Below are positions 29,557-34,787 of a stretch of 34,787 nucleotides of DNA, piece after piece. Origin of the DNA: Mnemiopsis leidyi (lineage: Eukaryota; Ctenophora; Tentaculata; Lobata; Bolinopsidae); NCBI GenBank assembly GCA_000226015.1, contig JH152989.1:258759-293545 (forward strand). The letters are read 5' to 3'. Under the pieces are notes generated by a model. The model had not been told where the DNA came from and searched no databases. It worked only from the letters and a program-made list of their open reading frames with translations. Each line of letters starts with the position of its first letter. Within the stretch, counting starts at the first letter, position 1. The position numbers were made by a program, and so were the translations under genes.

Positions 29557-30335
29557 ATGACAGAAGGCTATATTGCAGGATCAGTTGCCGGTACGTACCT
29601 CATCAATCTGATAATCTGTAGAATCTTTTTTTAATTTTGTTTTCGCCACTTGTGCAGAGGAACAAAGGGCCCAAAGTTTGTGTTTTATTTTAATGAGCCC
29701 GCCATGTATGACCTCTCTGTAGAAGTCTACCTCCGGCTTTTTCCGGATATGATATCACCGCTAATGTATACGTGTATGTAGGAGGCGAAAATCTTGAATT
29801 TCAAATTGAAAGATAAGCTTGGAAAATGAACTTCATGCTAGATAAGGCTTATCTTGAAAGCTTTGTCTACTCCTCAATAAAGGTGAAGCCGTTTTAAAAT
29901 TCGTAGCGTGCCGAAAACGTGATTTTCAAGTCCGTTTCATTCTATGGAACTTGGAAGTCTGGTATTATAGTTTTTAAGTATTCCAAGCGGGTGGTATTGA
30001 AGGCAGCTAAGATCAACGATTTAGGGACGGAAAAGGGTTCTTTGTAAAAATTAAAGGCCCTAAATATCAAATATCCTAAAGGCCATAATATTGGCTGAAT
30101 TCGCTACGGCTATTCGAGAGATGATCAGGCAACTTAAGAATGTCAAACCATAGACATGGCCACATAATTGTCGGGTATCAGACTTTCCAGAATGTTCTAA
30201 GACTTTATCCAAACAATGAAGTTACCAGGAAACACATCCAGTTCCTGATCCTCATTTTAATCACGTGTTTCGTAAATTCTAACTTTTGCAGGGGCAACCG
30301 GCTTGGTGGTTGGACATCCTTTCGACACGATCAAG
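29557..30335 (+). CDS. Mitochondrial carrier (SLC25 family), N-terminal part, first two coding exons
   Basis: SLC25 carriers move metabolites across the inner mitochondrial membrane and are built of three repeats, each with a PxD/ExxK/R signature. Exon 1 (29557-29590) encodes MTEGYIAGSVA, donor GCCG|GTACGT, phase 1. Exon 2 (30292-30335) encodes GATGLVVGHPFDTIK, acceptor TTTTGCAG, donor ATCAAG|GTGAGT, phase 0. GHPFDTIK is the first-repeat signature, resembling the basic amino-acid/acylcarnitine branch (SLC25A20/29/45/47/48), but 26 residues cannot settle the subtype or substrate. Two in-frame stops (TGA TAA) precede the ATG, supporting the start. The remaining exons should lie right of the window. 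Confidence 0.78.
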
Positions 30336-31317
30336 GTGAGTTTTCATATGGTGGTTCATTCTTTTGAGGGTACCGAAACGCACGATATAACGTAGGTGGA
30401 TAATACTAGGATACCAAAGTTTATGGTAAAAATTACCCTATCTTAATTAGGTTATTTCCTGGCCGAGTACTCGTATATCAAATTCTGCGCGATTGTAGGC
30501 GGGTATGTATGCGGATTTGGAAAAGATCCGAAATTCATAGCATGGCTTGAACTGTTATCATAATTATCTGAGTGAAAAAACCAGAGTGCTGTTCAGAACT
30601 ACTCCATGCAAATTTGATTTAGAGTTGGAAAAAACATGAAATCGCACAAAATATATTAGATATTTGGTTCAAGGGACTTTAACCCGAATGGCCGAATTTA
30701 TAAATAACGTAGTACCATACTATCTCTAGTTATCAACTTTGTACTTTCAGTAGTACATACACTTTGTGGTTACATTGCAGTTGCCAGAAAGTAGGATATC
30801 TTTACAGGACCATAGTGTGTACAATCGTAGCATGTTATGAATGAACAAAGTTAATCGATAAACGAACTTTGTAACTCAGCCTTAGCTTTCAAATGGTCCA
30901 TTGGATTGACCATCAGAAACAAAGGCAGGGTCAACCAATATCTAGAAATATGATTTAAAATATTTGAGCATTTCTGACTCCTTACTAAAAATTCTGACGT
31001 TCATTTCTCTTTTTTAACACTTGTTCATCGCTTTGAGAATGGCGATATGATAATACTTTGATGAAATAGTTTTCTGCAAGACGAATTAATCCAGTTGATG
31101 CGACGGTCGACCAAATGAAATATCCCCTTGTAATCGGAATTATATCAGGTTACGCGGATGTCGGCGAATTCCTTGCGGGCCAAGAAAGAATATAAATATA
31201 CATAATTTAAGAATTTATTTTGGTCATGTTGAAGTAAATGTATAAATCACGCCATTCCTCGTATTCATTAAATCACTAACCGCAGTGATGCATACATACT
31301 TCAAACTGATTCCTAAT

Positions 31318-31470
31318 ACACTGAGCTCTACACTAGCTCAATACTCTTAGCTCATTCTCAAAGCTCAGTTTTTAGAGCTCATTACTCAAAGCTCATTTCT
31401 AAAAGCTCAGATTTTAAAGCTCATTTCTCAAAGCTCATTTTTAAAGCTTAGTTTTCAAATCTCAGTCCTT
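31318..31470. repeat. agctcatttctcaaagctca tandem repeat
   Basis: About eight units of 15-19 bp, built on agctcatttt and tcaaagctcag, with variable linkers. Confidence 0.88.
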
Positions 31471-33196
31471 AAATTTTCCGTGTTCGCTGACTCACTATGA
31501 TGATTTCATCACCATAACTGTGTCACGTCATTTATCAACTTATCTACATTCTACAGCCGTTTAACCCCATCAAATCAAATATAGACATTGCTTTGTCTCG
31601 ATCAGAGGTTCAACGTATTACGGCCCCTGCAAATTTCTTGCTCTACAAATCTTCACAGTTATTGCGAAGTGCTTACAACTGCATGTCATCACGACCAAGA
31701 TTGGGAGTTTATCCTGAATTATCTATCCAGTTATTTCGGCTCGTGAAGCTATACGAGATGTAAATTTCATTTGTCCTTCCTCATTCCCGTGTTAAGAAAT
31801 ATTTATTTTTAGAGGAGTAATTATATGCAAATTCAGATGATTTTCGCTCCCTCGGTACGTCAAAGACCTGGGAACCACTCAGTGGAAGCTGGCCGTTATC
31901 CTTAAGGGTTATGGTCCAGTTGTTTTAACAGGTTTAGGAAGGTTTTCTAATTCTCCCAGATTTCAGTTAGGTAGATAAAAATGTGGTAAAGTTCATATCT
32001 GGGTAAATAAGTCGCAGCCGATAAGTTCAAAGTCGGAAAACTAGAAAAATTTTATGGCTATCGTATTGATGCAATCCCTTGTACCACAGCAATGTCTCTC
32101 CAGCACTTAGTCGCAACATACGTTAGAATACAAACTTGGAGAATGCGTTAATGAATAAATAAATAAATTGAAGTTTTATAATATCTGCAATCCGGGGAGT
32201 TAGTGATTATCCGTTATGGCACAATTATAATATTTGTTTGGTTACAACAGTAAATTCTGGAAAATTCTGGTACGTGAAAATCAGTTTGTCAGTGTTGCGG
32301 TACTTGAGTAAGATAATATCGTTTTCGTGCCGGAGGTGATTACATTGTAATATCGTAAAGCTCGAATAAGGGCCACAAAATTACCGTTTACCATTGATCA
32401 CGATCGGTAGTTGCGATAAATGGAAATTTCATTGTTTGTATTGATGATGTTGGTGGTCAGATGAGAAACGCATAGATAATAAAGGCTAGAAATCTTCGTT
32501 TAATTACATCATTAGAGCCTGTAATAAAATCAAATCAGATAACTATTTCTCATTGTTTGTATTGACGATACAGACCTAAGTCTCTAACCCTTGCTTACAT
32601 TAAAGATATCGACAAGTTTCTTTCCATGCTATTGCTAACTCCCGCTGCAAGAACCGATGCCAGAAAATCCCAACTAGTTTGTAATTCGGCTGGCCTACCC
32701 GACCCTACCGTCTTACGACTTTTACGTAACGGCATTCCTTTACGACAAAGTTTATCCCAACTTTCACGTAACTTATCTTTAGAGACACTCAAGATTTTTG
32801 GGAGGATATGTGAAAAAATAATAATTTAACAAAATTTTAGCCATTATATTTTAAAACTTGTAAAGGGTGGATTAGAATGACGGTAAATATTTTTCGAATA
32901 TGCAATATTCTCTAAGCTAAATCTAGGCCAACTTAACTTTCATGAAACTTTCCATGTTACATTTTTGGGCTGTTAAAATCAGAATTTTAACTGCTAGAGC
33001 TCGTGGAGTCCATTTGAGGGATGATTTGCAAGAAATCAATTTGTCAGAGGTTGGGTTTCAATTTCACTGCTGAAGGATAGAGAATGTAAGTGATATCGAG
33101 TGTGAGAGGGATTCCAGGACAGTTAGTAAAAATGTAGATCTTCTATTATGATATGATTGTGAGGTGGAACTGAGATGAGAAAAAAGTACGTGATAA

Positions 33197-33259
33197 GGGG
33201 TCGTTCACATATGACGTCAGCAAATGGAAACCCCCTCCCCCCTCTAGGTGAACGACCCC
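33197..33259. mobile_element. Miniature inverted-repeat element (63 bp)
   Basis: Perfect 12-bp terminal inverted repeats, ggggtcgttcac and gtgaacgacccc, flank a short core containing atgacgtcag and a C-rich run (ccccctcccccc). Short elements with ggggtcNttca termini and a C-rich core are a style seen in many invertebrate genomes. Family assignment is not attempted. Confidence 0.65.
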
Positions 33260-34573
33260 CAAGATGGATCAATATCATTGTGTGGCGTCTGCAGGACAAT
33301 TGCATCAATTCATTCTATCTTGTAGTTACAATCCTGACTTACATATGATTTTTCCAATCTTCACTTTCCTCGGTTACGAAGATTTAATTTTTGCCTATGA
33401 TATTCATTAATATGATATTTATTATACAAAAGGGTTAGCCGGGAAAGCAGACCAACTGATCCCAATAATTATCCAGTCGTAATTACCTAATAGCTCCAAA
33501 AGGTTCACATTTATTTCCAAATGATAATGTGACTGAGTTGAATGAACTTGAGGACAAATTTATGTTGGAGAGGATCAGGTAAGCTGAGGCAGCATCCATG
33601 ATGAAACAAACCCTCTGGGGCATTACTGCACCCAGTCTCCAAGCTTATAGTAATGATATGTAACAAGAAACAAGCCAACACGGACTTGTAACAGATGGAA
33701 TCGAGGCATAATAGCTTACTCAGCTATTTATCATAATATTTACCTTAGTTATCTAAGCTTGTACGTTTGTAGAGCGCCAGTCTAGCTATCTCCAACAAAC
33801 CTGAGTCTCACGCCATTAATCACAGTCCACTCTTTGTTAGGGAGTACCAATAAGTCTTATCTCGGTCTAATCTCATGAAAGGAGTTTAGAACCGGTTTTA
33901 CCACAAATATTAACCTTTTCAATCACATACTCGCCTACTCAGTCACGTACTTTACGCTATCTTCATAGGATTCCGGGATTAACATCAAGCAGTATTACGT
34001 GTACATCGTCAGTACATTGTATTGTGCGCAATACAGTACATTGAGTACTTGTACATTGTACAAGTGATAAGTACTAAGTTGTATTCACGTCTGTCTTGTT
34101 CAGATATATTCGGCATATTTGTCCTCCCTGGATTATTAACAATAAAAGGAAATAAAAAGCACATAATCTTTTGGCTTTGGGCCATTCTTCACTGGTCTTG
34201 GTTGAATAAAAGAATAAATGTCACATACCCGGACTGCGATTACGACATAAAATCGCGGCTCAGTTCATAAACCTCAAACAGGTAACGCAACCCCATCTAA
34301 AATGCTAATACCCTCCCCTCAATCATGGTATCAACTTCAAATATAGGAAATTCACCGAAATTATTCTGTTTGAATAAGAAGATGGGGGAAATCTGTGATT
34401 TGATAGTGTCGGTGTTGGCTGTAGAGCTGCAGAGCTGTTCGTCTGTGCTCTCTGCACGCATCAGCTTAACCGATTATAGACGTAATGTCTCATAAGCATC
34501 GCCTTATGTAGCCTAGCATGTACTGTATACACTGTATCAGTATACACAGTTACCGGGTATTGGAGTTTCTCCT

Positions 34574-34711
34574 TATAGACACACATAGACACACATAGAC
34601 ACACAGACACACAGACACAGACACACAGACACAGACACACAGACAGGCACAGACACAGACACAGACACACACATACACACACACACAGACACAGACACAG
34701 ACACACACACA

Positions 34712-34787
<76 letters not shown>
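34574..34787. repeat. (CA)n / (CACAGA)n microsatellite
   Basis: A compound array: cacagacacaga-type units, then pure CA dinucleotides to the window edge. Cys/Val-rich open frames across it are artefacts of the repeat. Confidence 0.98.

Larger units (their letters stand above)
30336..34573 (+). other. SLC25 intron 2 (partial), no further exon recognised
   Basis: After the GTGAGT donor, a continuation beginning with Val-Arg-Leu-Gln or similar is expected. I found no acceptor followed by such a sequence. The frames at 32595-32829 and 34022-34270 are not recognisable proteins. Confidence 0.5.

Noticed and set aside
32595..32829. Opposed frames considered as the next SLC25 exon
   Set aside because: No carrier motif and no acceptor leading into a Val-Arg-Leu-Gln-like start.
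34461..34787. Three Cys/Val-rich minus-strand frames
   Set aside because: They are translations of the CA/CACAGA microsatellite.

Overview
The window is animal nuclear DNA, AT-rich and dense in introns, microsatellites, minisatellites and decayed transposons. It has two assembly gaps (10961-11514 and 22339-22349). No bacterial, organellar or viral gene organisation is visible. The mix of compact exons with a metazoan-only kinase gene, a TSR/PLAT secreted protein, a Penelope-like element and CR1-like LINE remains suggests an invertebrate. My best guess is a cnidarian, perhaps medusozoan, but this is inference from gene style and not proven.

Left half, minus strand (1789-18665): the 5' half of a protein kinase N (PKN, Rho-effector kinase) gene. 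Eight coding exons can be joined with consistent splice phases. They encode about 335 residues: three HR1 repeats (HR1a in exons 1-2, HR1b in exons 3-5, HR1c in exons 6-7) and the start of the C2-like domain (exon 8). The rest of the C2-like domain and the kinase domain must lie beyond the left edge.

Nested inside PKN intron 4 (4521-13978), on the opposite strand, is a complete seven-exon gene (6358-9569). It encodes a secreted protein of about 501 residues: signal peptide, four thrombospondin type 1 repeats and two PLAT/LH2-like domains. All its introns are phase 1, the classic exon-shuffling pattern. An AATAAA signal follows at 9726.

Middle (about 18.7-29.5 kb): an intergenic repeat field. 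It holds a Penelope-like element remnant with a GIY-YIG endonuclease, a pogo/Tigger-like non-autonomous element, a GC-rich cluster with inverted repeats, a broken CR1/L2-like LINE, and several minisatellites.

Right end (29557 onward, plus strand): the first two coding exons of a mitochondrial carrier (SLC25) gene, ending exactly after the PxDxxK signature. The rest of the window looks like its long second intron and ends in a CA microsatellite.

The most interesting points are the nested TSR/PLAT gene with an exact intron-loss junction and a built-in alternative C-terminus, the direct repeats that bracket that gene, and a minisatellite that has multiplied the splice donor of PKN exon 6.
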